From positions 106,250,564-106,314,563 of the forward strand of contig CM060947.1 of assembly GCA_030765055.1 (NCBI GenBank): 64,000 nucleotides of DNA, in the 5' to 3' direction. The position numbers and the translations under genes were made by a program. Each line of letters starts with the position of its first letter. Position 1 is the stretch's first letter. Below are positions 34,620 through 45,560 of the stretch, in pieces. This stretch comes from Mantis religiosa. Lineage: Eukaryota; Arthropoda; Insecta; Mantodea; Mantidae. Below the pieces are notes generated by a model. The model was given only the letters and a program-made list of their open reading frames with translations. It was not told the DNA's origin and did no database searches.

Positions 34620-35944
34620 GTGGACAGACTCCCTGTTATAAGATCCAGTGAGCTCCAGGGCGTACTCCGGCGTCTCAAACCAAAAAAGGCGGCAGGACCT
34701 GATGCCATAATGCCACTCATGCTCCGCCACCTTCCTTTCAGGGCCGTGTTATTTCTTACAAGAGTCTTCAATATGTGTCTCGCTCTGAGTCACTTTCCGC
34801 GTAGCTGGAAAGAGGCTCGGGTGATATGCATGTTGAAGCCAGGGAAAGACCCGATTAATCCTGCCAACTACCGCTCCATTAGCCACCTTTCTGTTCTCAC
34901 GAAAGTTTTCGAGAGACTTTTCTTAGCCCGCTTGTCCCCCCTTCTGGGAGACATTCAAGCCATCCCTCCTCACCAATTTGGCTTTCGTCCTGGGCATTCT
35001 ACGTCACAGCAGTTGCTGCGCGTGGTGAAGGCTGCAGCCCTGGGTTTCCAGGACAAGGCATTCACCTCGGCGGTTTCTCTGGACGTGGAAAAGGCCTTCT
35101 CTAAGACCTGGCATGCGGGTCTTCTGTACAAATTCATCCAACTGGAGCTACCCACTCAATTCCTACATCTTCTACACGAAGGTCTATCCGCGGCGGAGTC
35201 CCCGAAGGTTCTGTGTTATCCCCGACGCTCTACAACGTCTCCGTGGCTGACCTTCCCACTGAACAGCACGTCAACATAGCACAATATGCTGATGTGCTGC
35301 TATTTTCAACAAACAGACATCCACGCAGAACCTTCAACCCCATCCAACGCTATCTAATCCTCCTCCAGGTTTGGTGCACGCTTTTGCGATTGTCCATTAA
35401 TACGGAGAAAAGCCAAGCGATATTGTTCACCAAGCGCTGCTTTCCTGCCAATTTCCCCACATTTACCTACTTCGGGCAAGGGATCAGGTGGGAGAATTCA
35501 ATCAAGTACTTGGGAGTCAAGCTGGATAAGGGCCTAACTTTTCGGGAGCACATCCAGGAGCAAGCTCATCGGTCGTGTGGTGCCGTGGCATCACTATACC
35601 CTGTGCTTAGGTCTACGATGTCTGTTTCCCTAAAGTTGCGCCTCTTTATGGCTCTGGTCCTCCCTGTCATGTTCTATGCGTGCGAAGTCTGGGGTATGGC
35701 CGCAGGCTCACACCTAGTTCTGCTCCAATGTGCACAGAATAAATGTCTTCGGATTATTTATTTTGTTTGCACAAGGTTCCCCGTGAGACTACTTCACGAG
35801 GCTTCATCCCTCCGATATGTGGAGGATGAAATTAGGCGCCGGGCGACAAAATTCTTCGAGAGTTTGCCTCAACATCAGAGCGCCCTTGTCAGATCCCTTG
35901 GGCGATACTGGTTACCCTGCATGTCTTGCAGTCATTACCGGTAA
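34620..35944 (+). pseudogene. Jockey-type LINE reverse transcriptase with mutated YADD box
   Basis: Frame 34620-35279: KPKKAAGPDAI, MLKPGKDPINPANYRSI, HQFGFRPGHSTSQQLL and SLDVEKAFSKTWH (the usual FD.VWH is altered). A frame change near 35200 leads into 35213-35944: MLSPTLYNVSVADLP, then QYADVLLFS at 35282-35308, then KYLGVKLDKGLTF. The catalytic YADD reads YADV (35285-35296), so the second Asp is gone. Confidence 0.85.
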
Positions 35945-36273
35945 CCACATGATCTCCATTCCAGCCTAAACTAAATTTCAGCTAACCAAAATTTATTCTG
36001 GAAAACTCAAAATTATACATATCTTCTTCCTAGTTTATTAACTAATCCACCAACGGTGCACGCTGTCTGTGGCACCCGGTTCATCATTCCCAGAGGAGCA
36101 ACAAGCTACCTCCCTTCACTACCCCCACTTAATCTACACCCGTCATTCTGCAACACCCACATCTCGCCACTACGTGGTTAAGCTCTTCCCAGAGCAGGTA
36201 CACGATTTGACCACCCTTCGGACTGTTCCAAACAGCCCGCCAGCATGGAGTTGAGTTGAGTTGAGGGTTACAT

Positions 36274-36664
36274 AATACAGGCCAGCAACTTATGATAAAT
36301 GAAAATTGTGCTACATCATTTACATGACTTTTGAAGTTGGCAATGCCTGTGCATAAAATGATGGCAAATTAGGGTAATTTCTGGCAATTCATGGTACAAG
36401 TTACAAAGGTAGAATAAATGATGATCCCTTCATATTCTGATAAAATAACTTTATTCATGTACCAAAAATTGAAATAACATGAAATCATAAGCGCTCATTA
36501 CTGTGCAGTAGATAGATAACCTTTGAAAGGGAATGTATTTTGAAACATACGTTTATGAAACAAGTACAAAATACCATTACAGAGGCATAACTACAAAATC
36601 TGAAATAACTTGTATAAAATCATAAGCTCTCACAATTGTGCAGTAGGTAGCTAATCTTAAAATG
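36274..36664. other. spacer, nothing recognised
   Basis: AT-rich; two ATAACTTGTATAAAAT/ATAACATGAAATCATAAGC-like segments (36474 and 36606) look like a degraded duplication. Confidence 0.35.
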
Positions 36665-37070
36665 GCAATAGGTTCCCTAATTTATTACAATAATATATAA
36701 TAATTTGTTACAAACTTCACTTATTTTTTCAAGAAATTATGAATTACTCGTAGTACTCAGGACTAGTTTTGCAAGTATATTATTTGCATCCTCTTTCAGA
36801 GGTTGGTAATAAATAAAAAAATAATTTGTCACATAGCAGCAGTAATGATAACTGAAATAAGTATAAATGGTGAGAATACAAATAACATATTTGTAAAACC
36901 AGTACTGAACCTGCAACAAATTTATAATTAAATTCAAAGGGAGTCGATTAATGACATTAAACAACACTTTTAAATTTTTCCGGAACATGTTTCAGAGACT
37001 TTGCCTCCATCCTCAATCGGCCATCGACTGGTTCTCATTGGTGTAGTTGATGATATTTTGTCATAGGTCT
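36665..37070 (-). mobile_element. Penelope-like termini with two decayed hammerhead-like cores
   Basis: The - strand has CUGAAAGAGGAU, GCAAAUAAUAUACUUGC, AAAACUAGUC at 36755-36800, and a second at 36984-37016: UUGAGGA, GGAGGC/GUCUCU, GAAACAUGUU. The sequence AATAATTTGTTACAAACTTC at 36692 also starts the insertions at 1687 and 62426. No RT here. Boundaries are approximate. Confidence 0.5.
36984..37016 (-). ncRNA. hammerhead-like motif (decayed)
   Basis: Core UUGAGGA at 37016-37010, six-pair stem II, GAAAC at 37089-equivalent 36993-36989, then AUGUU; ACAUGU across stem III is self-complementary. Stem I pairing is poor and position 3 is U, so probably inactive. Confidence 0.4.
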
Positions 37071-38597
37071 CCTCTGGGAGGAGTCACAGAGCTGAGTATG
37101 GATGTCAAACAATTAGGCACTCATTGCAGCACTCCAGGACAAGTAAACAAACGAGTAACTGAGGCAAATGTAAGTAGAAACTCCAAAGCACAACAATTAA
37201 CAGCCAAATGTCTGCAGCCAGGAATGATGGGTGCTCTATTTCCTTCAAGTGACAGCCACTTAACAGTCCTGACTTCAATGTGCTTGATTTAGGGTTTTTC
37301 AATTGTATCCAGACCTTGCAGTGAAGATTCCATGGCTAGTTCAGGAACTTATTGGCTCAAGCTCACATTGGGGTTTCTCCATTAGCAGATAAAGAGTTAT
37401 AGGTTCAATTTTTTTTTGAGTCAACAGTTGACACTCGTACATACGTGAATACAATTTTGCACTTTTTTTTTTTTTTTTGAAGAGAATTAGTAGACAGGAA
37501 GCATGATTTTGCCTTTTTTCAACAAACGAGGCATTTAACAACCTCAGCATGGGAAAGCTGGACAATGTGTTCCTTAGTTTGCAACATTGCATGGAATGCT
37601 GTATGATGTAATAGGGGACCAATGGATACAAGATACCTTATATGGGAAAAGACAAGCTACGGCTGCAAGGCACAATGCCCTAGTTCCTCCACTGCAAACC
37701 AGAAGCAATAGAAGTTGCACAATGAATGCTTGCTGAAAATTTACTTGCCCTATGTACCAAACTGTATAGAAAAATGTAGCATAAATAAACAATGGTCTCC
37801 ATCTGGTATCACACTAATGTATTATAGTACTCCTGCTTGATTATGTTTAAGATAAATACTTACACCATATCTTGTAAGAAAATATACCATTACAAACATA
37901 CTGTAATATTTAGGAATAAAGTGTGTTAATAATATTATCTATTGTGATTATTAGTAAGTAATATTATGAACATCATACTATAAAGCACTATGTAGAATAG
38001 ACTCGTGTACAGCCTGCTAATTCTTTAAAATGTAACATGTCTATACCATGTTACAGAACAGAGGGAGTATATTATTATAATATTTGTATTGTTTCACCAT
38101 TATTAGCTTTAATTTTTGTGTTCCTAATGTTTGTTTATGAAACAAATACAATTTTTATAATGTAGTTACCTGTGGCAATACGATTGACGAACAGTATGCT
38201 TTGAACATCCGAATTTGCTAGAAATAAATTTTGCAAATTATTGGTTATTACATTATTTTAAATATGATTTCCACAATTAAAAGCTAAAGGGAATGAGGAA
38301 AATGGATATTTTCACTTCATAACACTTTCCCTTCCCTCCATTATTTACATTCCTCCATAACAATGTTTCAGTTTCACTTCCATTCTTCTTCATTCACATT
38401 ACTCTACTCTTTAGATTGTGCTTTTCTTCTATTGCCCATTTCCTCTCTGATTGGTAATTACCAACATCCTTAACCACACCACATGGATGTAGTGAATTTC
38501 TTCATGTAAAGTTGGTATGGTTTCAAAAAATGTCACGGCCCCCTAAGCTGTATTCAGCAACATTACCCACTTTTGAAATGATTCTCATATAACTTAA
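37071..38597 (-). other. CDK5RAP3 3' UTR side and intergenic sequence
   Basis: Includes the 3' UTR downstream (lower coordinates) of the stop at 38598. I saw no canonical AATAAA on - close to the stop; an ATTAAA variant lies near 38109-38114. The fragment 38060-38150 resembles the end sequence of the insertions at 1687 and 48014. Confidence 0.35.
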
Positions 38598-38669
38598 CTA
38601 CAAGATATTGACTCCACCCATCAAATTCACTGGTCTATTCTTGTAACGTTTGGATATATCAGCCTCAAT
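38598..38669 (-). CDS. CDK5RAP3: CDK5RAP3 last exon
   Basis: Acceptor TTCTGTTTCAG at 38670-38680, then 23 codons and TAG (38598-38600). The peptide IEADISKRYKNRPVNLMGGV is the strongly conserved C-terminus of CDK5RAP3 (C53, LZAP). This protein joins UFL1 and DDRGK1 in the UFM1 ligase complex at the ER and governs UFMylation of ribosomes and ER-phagy. The exon is in phase 0 with the donor of the 43027-43198 exon. The match of this tail, phase and order of the next five exons makes the assignment firm. Confidence 0.95.
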   Translation of the reverse strand: MEADISKRYKNRPVNLMGGVNIL

Positions 38670-39035
38670 CTGAAACAGAAGAATAAAATTTTGAGAAGTT
38701 AATATTTACTTCAGAAATATAAACCTGCATAACCAACAGCAGATGAGTTGCCGAATACACCAGAATCACTGAAAAGGAAATGATATGAACCTGCAGTACA
38801 GACAAAAATAATAGCAAAACTAAAAATGCATGTGGGAAATGCAACACTCCTCTCTGTTTGAGAAAATATGACAAATTATTTGCGACAACTGCTTAGTCAG
38901 CGGAAACAGAAAAGAAATAGTTGATGACATAGAGTAACTGAACATTTTCAATGACAAGATGTAATTTAAAATATGCTATTTTCTTTTGAAAGTAATGAGT
39001 CAGTAATTCAAAAACAAACATCACTTAAATTATCC

Positions 39036-39085
39036 TCACTTGGACATGTTTCGGAGAACGTTTTGTCCCCATCGTCAGCAGTTAT
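39036..39085 (-). ncRNA. hammerhead-like motif, PLE-B left end
   Basis: Core CUGACGA (39078-39072), U, stem II GGGGA/UCUCC, GAAAC (39052-39048), AU, GUC (39045-39043). All invariant core bases present. ACAUGU across stem III is self-complementary. Stem I is short. Confidence 0.6.
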
Positions 39086-39578
39086 CCGACTGGTTGGATC
39101 CATGGTTTCTTGATGTGAGCTGGTTGTCTGTGGTGGCATCTGTTGTCTGTGAGATGAACTTCCAAAGAGAGTTTTCAGGGGGCAATTCGAAATTTAAAGT
39201 ATACTGTTTGTTTTTTATAATTAGCAACTTTTCCCAAACATCGAGTTCGGCTGCATTACTGGCTGATTTTAATAGTTTTATATTTGGTACAATTTCATGA
39301 TTGGTGGACCAGAAATGGTGAGCTATTGCTGATTTTTCTATTTGTTTGTATTTCATGCATCTCATATGTTCCTGTAACCTAATATGTAAACTTCTTTTGG
39401 TTTTTCCTATGTAGAACTTATTGCAATCTGAGCAGTTGATTTTGTATATACCTGATTTCTTGTTTTCAGGTACTGGGTCTTTCAGGTTGTTGCATAATAA
39501 GTTTTTTAAACTGAATTTATTTATTGGGGCTAGGGTGATGTTGTACTTCTTGAATATCTTGTTGAATTTATGATGCAT
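39075..39578 (-). pseudogene. PLE-B GIY-YIG endonuclease, left arm
   Basis: 167 codons from MHHKFNKIFKKYNITLAP: KSGIYKINCSDCNKFYIGKT carries GIY, CxxC and YIG; RLQEHMRCMKYKQIEKSA follows, ending ELPPENSLWKFISQ near the C-terminus. The upstream in-frame TGA (TCC-TGA-ATG, near 39579-39581) separates it from the RT, exactly as in the right arm. Confidence 0.85.
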
Positions 39579-39620
39579 TCAGGAATGATATGTGAATTTC
39601 CTGAACTGTGTCTTGGTTTT

Positions 39621-40298
39621 TTATTGTGTTAATTTTGTGGTATCTAATATGTGTTTCTGTTTCTTGAATTTCCAAATTTTCTTATCTATTAATTGTTTAC
39701 TGTATCCATTAATTGCAGCTATGTTAATCATGTGGTTATATTCTTTGTTGTATTCATTCTTTTTCAATGGGATGTCAACTAGTCTATATGCTAAGCTGTC
39801 CAAAACTGCATATTTGTGGGGTGTAGGGTTGTAGCTATCATTCTTGATGTAATTATCTGTTTGTGTTGGCTTCCTGTAGATGCCAAAAGATATGTTATTT
39901 AATTCATGGATTTTCTTCAAATCTAAGAAAGGTAAGTAGCCATCTTTTTCTCTCTCTATTGTGAACTTTATTGCTCTATTCTGTATGTTCAATAGTTTTA
40001 AGGAATCTTGTATGAATTTGTGTGGAACAATGGCAAAAATATCATCAACATATCTATACCAGTATTTGAAGATGTATGGGAAGGATGCTGTAATGTTTGT
40101 TTCAAAGTAGCTCATAAAGAGGTTGGCTAGGAAAGGTGAAAGTGGATTGCCCATTGTTAGGCCTGAGGTCTGTTGATAGAATTTACCGTTGAATGTAAAG
40201 AAATTTTGATGTATGCATAAATGAGTATGTTTTGTGAGATCTTCTATTTCTTCTGCTGAAATGTTAGTTTGTATGAGCCATTTCTTGAGGAGTAACAT
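39621..40298 (-). pseudogene. PLE-B reverse transcriptase, left arm (N-terminally truncated)
   Basis: 225 codons, starting inside the RT: SGLTMGNPLSPFLANLFMSY and WYRYVDDIFAIVPHKF (catalytic YVDD), LPFLDLKKIHE and FGIYRKPTQTDNYI. Ends at a left-arm-specific TAA (CAATAAAAA where the right arm has CAATCAAAA). The coding sense continues upstream to the palindrome centre at 40361, beyond which the rest of the RT is missing. Confidence 0.85.
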
Positions 40299-40349
40299 GA
40301 GTTCAACTGTTGGAATACTGGGAAAAAGAGAGGTGACATCAAATGATAC

Positions 40350-41417
40350 TTGTTTGTCTTAAAAGAAGTCTTAAAAGAAGTCCGGATATTCTCTGATTTA
40401 CAGAAATCTAAAGTCAAACCAGACCACCCAATATTACTGAGACTTTATGCGTTGCCGAAAATTCCTAAACCAGGAGATAAAATGAGGCCCATAATCAAAC
40501 ACATAGATGCACCTACCTACAAGTTAGCCAAACATCTAGCACATACATTTGCATCACTGCCACAGTTCTACAGCCTAGCCATTAAAAATTCATTAGAATT
40601 AGTAGACAGGATCTCAAAATTGCATTTGGACACAGAAGACAAACAAGTATCATTTGATGTCACCTCTCTTTTTCCCAGTATTCCAACAGTTGAACTCATG
40701 TTACTCCTCAAGAAATGGCTCATACAAACTAACATTTCAGCAGAAGAAATAGAAGATCTCACAAAACATACTCATTTATGCATACATCAAAATTTCTTTA
40801 CATTCAACGGTAAATTCTATCAACAGACCTCAGGCCTAACAATGGGCAATCCACTTTCACCTTTCCTAGCCAACCTCTTTATGAGCTACTTTGAAACACA
40901 CATTACAGCATCCTTCCCATACATCTTCAAATACTGGTATAGATATGTTGATGATATTTTTGCCATTGTTCCACACAAATTCATACAAGATTCCTTAAAA
41001 CTATTGAACATACAGAATAGAGCAATAAAGTTCACAATAGAGAGAGAAAAAGATGGCTACTTACCTTTCTTAGCTTTTAAGAAAATCCATGAATTAAATA
41101 ACATATCTTTTGGCATCTACAGGAAGCCAACACAAACAGATAATTACATCAAGAATGATAGCTACAACCCTACACCCCACAAATATGCAGTTTTGGACAG
41201 CTTAGCATATAGACTAGTCGACATCCCATTGAAAAAGAATGAATACAACAAAGAATATAACCACATGATTAACATAGCTGCAATTAATGGATACAGTAAA
41301 CAATTAATAGATAAGAAAATTTGGAAATTCAAGAAACAGAAACACATATTAGATACCACAAAATTAACACAATCAAAAACCAAGACACAGTTCAGGAAAT
41401 TCACATATCATTCCTGA
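40350..41417 (+). pseudogene. PLE-B reverse transcriptase, right arm
   Basis: 355 codons: LPKIPKPGDKMRPIIKHID, FDVTSLFPSIPTVE (motif A), SGLTMGNPLSPF, YVDDIFAIVP near residue 199, and FGIYRKPTQT. All catalytic Asp are present. It ends at TGA (41415-41417) one codon before MHHKFNKIF, so RT and nuclease would be joined but for this stop. LAFKKIHE replaces LDLKKIHE of the left arm, a substitution of a conserved Asp. Confidence 0.85.
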
Positions 41418-41802
41418 ATGCATCATAAATTCAACAAGATATTCAAGAAGTACAACATCACCCTAGCCCCAATAAATAAATTCAGTTTAAAAAACTTATT
41501 ATGCAACAACCTGAAAGACCCAGTACCTGAAAACAAGAAATCAGGTATATACAAAATCAACTGCTCAGATTGCAATAAGTTCTACATAGGAAAAACCAAA
41601 AGAAGTTTACATATTAGGTTACAGGAACATATGAGATGCATGAAATACAAACAAATAGAAAAATCAGCAATAGCTCACCATTTCTGGTCCACCAATCATG
41701 AAATTGTACCAAATATAAAACTATTAAAATCAGCCAGTAATGCAGCCGAACTCGATGTTTGGGAAAAGTTGCTAATTATAAAAAACAAACAGTATACTTT
41801 AA
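41418..41802 (+). pseudogene. PLE-B GIY-YIG endonuclease, right arm, split by an insertion
   Basis: Same domain as the left arm (GIY, CxxC, YIG kept) up to KNKQYTL at the 12-bp duplicated site 41791-41802, where PLE-C is inserted. The C-terminal end (NFELPPENS-like) resumes after 42493 to about 42610. Confidence 0.85.
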
Positions 41803-41867
41803 TCAAAAACACTTTTTAAACCAATTCTCGAACTGTATAAACACTTAAGCTCCACTTACTTTTTAAA

Positions 41868-41912
41868 TTAGGACAAGTTTCAAGGACACCGCGTCCCCAT
41901 CCTCAGCTGATG
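41868..41912 (-). ncRNA. hammerhead-like motif, PLE-C left arm
   Basis: Core CUGAGGA (41906-41900), stem II GGGGAC with GUCCUU, GAAAC (41881-41877), UU, GUC (41874-41872). Core invariants intact; stem I is weak (about two pairs). Confidence 0.55.
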
Positions 41913-42337
41913 TTCTACTGGTTCTTCAGGTGACCGCCTCCCTCTCCTGGCGCTGTTCAATGAGTTGAATGACGTCATCTACTACTGGAATTTCGAAGTT
42001 CATTGCTCTCTTTTTGTTCTTCAAAATGTGTATATTTTCCCAAACTGTTAATTCCCAATACTTTTTTGCCGGTACCAAAAGTTTTATGTCTTTGGAAATG
42101 TTGTGATTTTTTGACCAGAAGTGATCACAACATCACAGAAAAATCACAACATTTCCAAAGACATAAAACTTTTGGTACCGGCAAAAAAGTATTGGGAATT
42201 AACAGTTTGGGAAAATATACACATTTTGAAGAACAAAAAGAGAGCAATGAACTTCGAAATTCCAGTAGTAGATGACGTCATTCAACTCATTGAACAGCGC
42301 CAGGAGAGGGAGGCGGTCACCTGAAGAACCAGTAGAA

Positions 42338-42384
42338 CATCAGCTGAGGATGGGGACGCGGTGTCCTTGAAACTTGTCCTAATT
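42338..42384 (+). ncRNA. hammerhead-like motif, PLE-C right arm
   Basis: Mirror of the left-arm motif: CUGAGGA 42344-42350, GAAAC 42369-42373, GUC 42376-42378. Identical core. Confidence 0.55.
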
Positions 42385-42611
42385 TAAAAAGTAAGTGGAG
42401 CTTAAGTGTTTATACAGTTCGAGAATTGGTTTAAAAAGTGTTTTTGATTGATGAAGCTCCACTGTTTATAAATACTTCTATTATAGTTTTATTAGTATAC
42501 TTTAAATTTCGAATTGCCCCCTGAAAACTCTCTTTGGAAGTTCATCTCACAGACAACAGATGCCGCCACAGACAACCAGCTCACATCAAGAAACCATGGA
42601 TCCAACCAGTC

Positions 42612-42662
42612 GGATAACTGCTGACGATGGGGACAAAACGTTCTCCGAAACATGTCCAAGTG
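42612..42662 (+). ncRNA. hammerhead-like motif, PLE-B right end
   Basis: CUGACGA 42621-42627, stem II GGGGA/UCUCC, GAAAC 42647-42651, GUC 42654-42656. Identical to the left-end motif at 39036-39085 in the opposite orientation. Confidence 0.6.
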
Positions 42663-42718
42663 AGGATAATTTAAGTGATGTTTGTTTTTGAATTACAGAC
42701 TCATTTCTTTCAAATGTT

Positions 42719-43026
42719 AAATACAAATTATAATGTACACGCTATTCATATTATATTTTAGTTGATGTATTTAGTATGATTATTATTTAACCTAAATAAA
42801 GTAAAAAATTGGAGAGAAGAAAGAAAAATGAAAACAGAAAAAAAAAATTACAGGCATATATGCACACAAATATAGTGCAGGCCTCCTAGAGCCCATGTGA
42901 CCAACGGTGTTCTGCCAAGGCACGCATCTAATGGAGGGTTAATGTGTATTTAAAAGTTACTGCTGATGATTATTCATTGCATAACAGAACATTAAGCATC
43001 CAATTAAAACATAGAAAGATACTTAC
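42719..43026. other. CDK5RAP3 intron, no feature
   Basis: AT-rich; nothing recognised before the donor of the next exon. Confidence 0.5.
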
Positions 43027-43198
43027 CTCAGCTTGAAGCTCCTTTGTTTTGGCAATAATAAGCTTAAGTTTTGGTTGTAGGTCATGTATTTCTGCTGACG
43101 TATCCTTCTTGCGCATTCGGACTGCTTGTTGCAATGCTACCATTTTATCCGCAACTCCAAGTTTTTGCTTTAATTTACTTGCCAAATGGTCAACATAT
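43027..43198 (-). CDS. CDK5RAP3: CDK5RAP3 exon (penultimate)
   Basis: Acceptor TTGTTAG next to 43198, donor GTAAGTATC (strong) below 43027. 172 nt: one base completes the Arg codon split with the previous exon, then 57 codons, phase 0 out. Peptide YVDHLASKLKQKLGVADKMV is the coiled-coil-like helical stretch preceding LQPKLKLIIAKTKELQAE; the KTKELQ motif directly precedes the IEADISKRY tail in this family. Part of the UFL1-complex subunit. Confidence 0.93.
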
Positions 43199-43756
43199 CT
43201 AACAATGGATAAAGAGAGCAATTTAGCTTACTTTCATACTAATTGTTAAGACTAACTTTTAAGCAAGATCTTCAATTTGAGTTTAGTATCATCATTAATG
43301 TAAACAACACTTTAAGTACAGCAAATGAAAAATGAGATGTTATAATTCACTTGATACTATCTACTCACTATTATTTATTTCTATAAAGTTTCTTAAGCAA
43401 ACTTATTTTTCTACATACTTCATCCTGATCTATATAAACATTCAAGTGTTTAGAAACGCTTGCTATGCCTTTAAAATTCCAACTCATTCTATAACACTGC
43501 AGGAACAAATGGACAGCAACAAGATTTTAAAAAGGTACAAAGTACTGATAAATTGAAACCAACAAAGATGAATATCTCAGAAATGAATGGTGTCACAAAA
43601 AAGTTATTTAAAATAAATTGTGAGTTAAGAGCTCCACAAAGGATACAAAATTCTTCCAAATAAAGCAGAGTTTGAAGCAGTTATTTGAAGTGTAATTGAA
43701 AATAATTGTAACCTTTGCCTAAATGGAACCAAGGTAGAAATCCTAAAGGACAAAGA
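43199..43756. other. CDK5RAP3 intron, no feature
   Basis: AT-rich, nothing recognised. Confidence 0.45.
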
Positions 43757-43767
43757 CATTTCATAAA

Positions 43768-44007
43768 GCCTGCCTCGGTAGCGTAGATGGTAGCACATCT
43801 GCCTCACGTTCAAGAGGTCCCGAGTTCGAATCTCGATCAGGGGGAGTTGCCTGGATAAGGTTTTTTCCAGGGTTTTCCCTTGTCCTAAAATATGAATGTC
43901 GGGTAACTCTAAGCTCTGAGGACCCTGGATTCATTTAAGCATCATTTCACCCATTCCATTCATCGTCCGATATGACTTAACGTTGGAGGACGTAAATTAC
44001 AAAAAAC
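43768..44007 (+). mobile_element. tRNA-derived SINE, family 1, with 11-bp target duplication
   Basis: CATTTCATAAA at 43757-43767 and 44008-44018. Full head GCCTGCCTCGGTAGCGTAGA, B box in CCCGAGTTCGAATCTCGATC, body GGTTTTCCCTTGTCC, and an end at AACGTTGGAGGACGTAAATT then A-rich. Confidence 0.9.
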
Positions 44008-44018
44008 CATTTCATAAA

Positions 44019-44658
44019 AATGTATATTTATTATGCACTGTAAATTTTAATCATTAATGTATTATTGTTTCAAAAGAAGGATATTTATGTAATTATCTTT
44101 GCCTAGATCAATTAATTATCACAAAATATGTGTTACAAAACTACATTTGTTACTACAGAAAACATAAAAATATTTAACAAAAATGATAAACTTTAGTATG
44201 TGTTATATCCATTGTTGCATTATATCCATCTGCCCATTCATGTATGAAAATGAATGCTTATCTGATATTAAGTTAACAACTAATCATTGTTCAAAATAAC
44301 AAATATCTTCAATTTTTATCTGTCTGTCAAAATATATCAACAGAAAGTCATTGCAAATACTTATTATTAGCATAGAAAATGTTATTCCCCTTCTTTTATG
44401 TAACAAAAGTTTATCATTTCTCAAAGATAAAAGTGTCATTCAAGAATTTGCTGAGTGTTGCTAAAACTTAAAAGTTCAAGGGGAGAACCAGTAAAGTCAA
44501 AATGGAAATAGCCAATGAGAAGAAAGAAATACTTGTTTAAGCAAAAAAATTTGGAACTTTATGCAATTGTATTTACGTTAGTGTTAGAGAGAGGATTTCA
44601 TGTTAGTTTGGCAAAATCACTTGCAGAGTTAATCTGTATCATGCAGGAACACCAAAAG
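44019..44658. other. CDK5RAP3 intron, no feature
   Basis: AT-rich, nothing recognised. Confidence 0.45.
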
Positions 44659-44670
44659 ACACAATGTAAA

Positions 44671-44907
44671 GCCCACCTCGGTAGCATAGATGGTTGCATG
44701 TCTGCCTCACGTTCAAGAGGTCCCGAGTTCGAATCTCGGTCAGGGTAAGTTATCTGGATAAGGTTTTATCGGGGTTTTCCCTTATCCTTCAAGATGAATG
44801 TTGGGTAACTCTAAACTCCATGGACTCTGGAATCATTTGAGTATCATTTCATCCAATTCATTCACCGTCCGATATGACTTAACGTTGGAGGATGTAATTT
44901 CAAAAAA
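44671..44907 (+). mobile_element. tRNA-derived SINE, family 1, with 12-bp target duplication
   Basis: ACACAATGTAAA at 44659-44670 and 44908-44919. Same architecture as the copy at 43768; GCCCACCTCGGTAGCATAGA head, CCCGAGTTCGAATCTCGGTC B-box region, A-rich end. Confidence 0.9.
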
Positions 44908-45217
44908 ACACAATGTAAATTCTGTAAAGCACTGCACAAGGTGTACTATATGTGCAAGATTTCTCGAGCGCTGGATTTACAGTGTGGTGCGGGCAGAGGG
45001 GAAGAAGAGAGAGCTAATATGGTTTTGTTTCTGCAGTGTGGTCAACCTAGAAAAACACAATTAGGCCAAATTGCTGTAAGATAAGCAAAGATATGGGCTG
45101 AAGATATGAGATATGTCAACAAACAATTAAACTCCATCCGATATGCTGTATGCTTATACATTTACTGTTATGAAACACATAAAAGTAGAAAACAAATATT
45201 ATGACAGCTATAAACAC

Positions 45218-45560
45218 TCACTCACTTTGTGATTCTTCGATTTCCAAGTCTATTTTTTCACTTTCATCGCTGGTATCCTCTAATGTGTTAATAATTTCAT
45301 TAATTGCATTTTCTATTACACCAGCATTTCTCCAATATTTCATTTCCAGCTCTTGGAACTTCTTATCATATCCTTCCCAATCCGTCGCTTCTATAGCAAG
45401 TTTCCGCAGATTTGTGGTTCTCATTAACATTGCATACTTTGTAAACATTCTTTATTTTTTCCCATGCCAGCTCAATTGCATTCAGATCACAGTTATACGG
45501 AGGTAGACGAAAAATAGTGTGTCTCCTTTTGAGAGCCATAACATTGACAGCATAGCCTTG
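45218..45560 (-). pseudogene. Tc1-like (IS630/DDE_3) transposase C-terminal fragment
   Basis: On - from about 45545: RRHTIFRLPPYNCDLNAIEL with AWEKIK, the PPY...NxIELxW box holding the third catalytic residue (Glu), then in a shifted frame TDWEGYDKKFQELEMKYW and an acidic Glu-rich tail (45448-45218). Same protein family as 6635-11014 but clearly a different element. The N-terminal two thirds are missing. Confidence 0.7.

Larger units (their letters stand above)
31290..36263 (+). mobile_element. Jockey-type LINE, about 5.0 kb, 10-bp target duplication
   Basis: Direct repeat AGGGTTACAT at 31280-31289 and 36264-36273. The 3' end is GAGTTGAGTTGAG pentamers. ORF1 has three zinc knuckles; ORF2 has endonuclease and RT, all broken. 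A 5' UTR of about 460 bp precedes the first ORF1 Met (31750). Much more GC-rich than its AT-rich surroundings. A 3' fragment of the same family lies at 11343-11560 plus 15002-15090. The length, ORF1 and long 5' leader suggest a full-length copy. Confidence 0.9.
41803..42493. mobile_element. Penelope-like foldback C (691 bp) nested in PLE-B
   Basis: Exact 12-bp duplication AGTATACTTTAA at 41791-41802 and 42494-42505. Two nearly perfect inverted arms (about 41803-42119 and 42125-42450) each encode only the C-terminal end of a GIY-YIG nuclease (WELTVWENIHILKNKKRAMN on + from 42121) and each carries a hammerhead-like motif. No RT. It landed in the right arm of PLE-B, hence is younger. Confidence 0.88.
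38981..42718. mobile_element. Penelope-like element B, inverted (head-to-head) double copy in a CDK5RAP3 intron
   Basis: The left arm (38981-40361, - strand sense) and right arm (about 40638-42718, + sense, interrupted at 41803-42493) are inverted copies running from RT to the 3' hammerhead-like end. The right arm extends about 280 bp further into the RT N-terminus. The centre has a tandem CTTAAAAGAAGT repeat at 40360-40385. Outer ends stop matching at CTTTCAAA; no target duplication is evident there. Located in the last CDK5RAP3 intron. Confidence 0.88.

Noticed and set aside
43768..44907. tRNA genes at the SINE heads
   Set aside because: Multiple copies with common bodies, A-rich ends and target duplications show they are SINEs.
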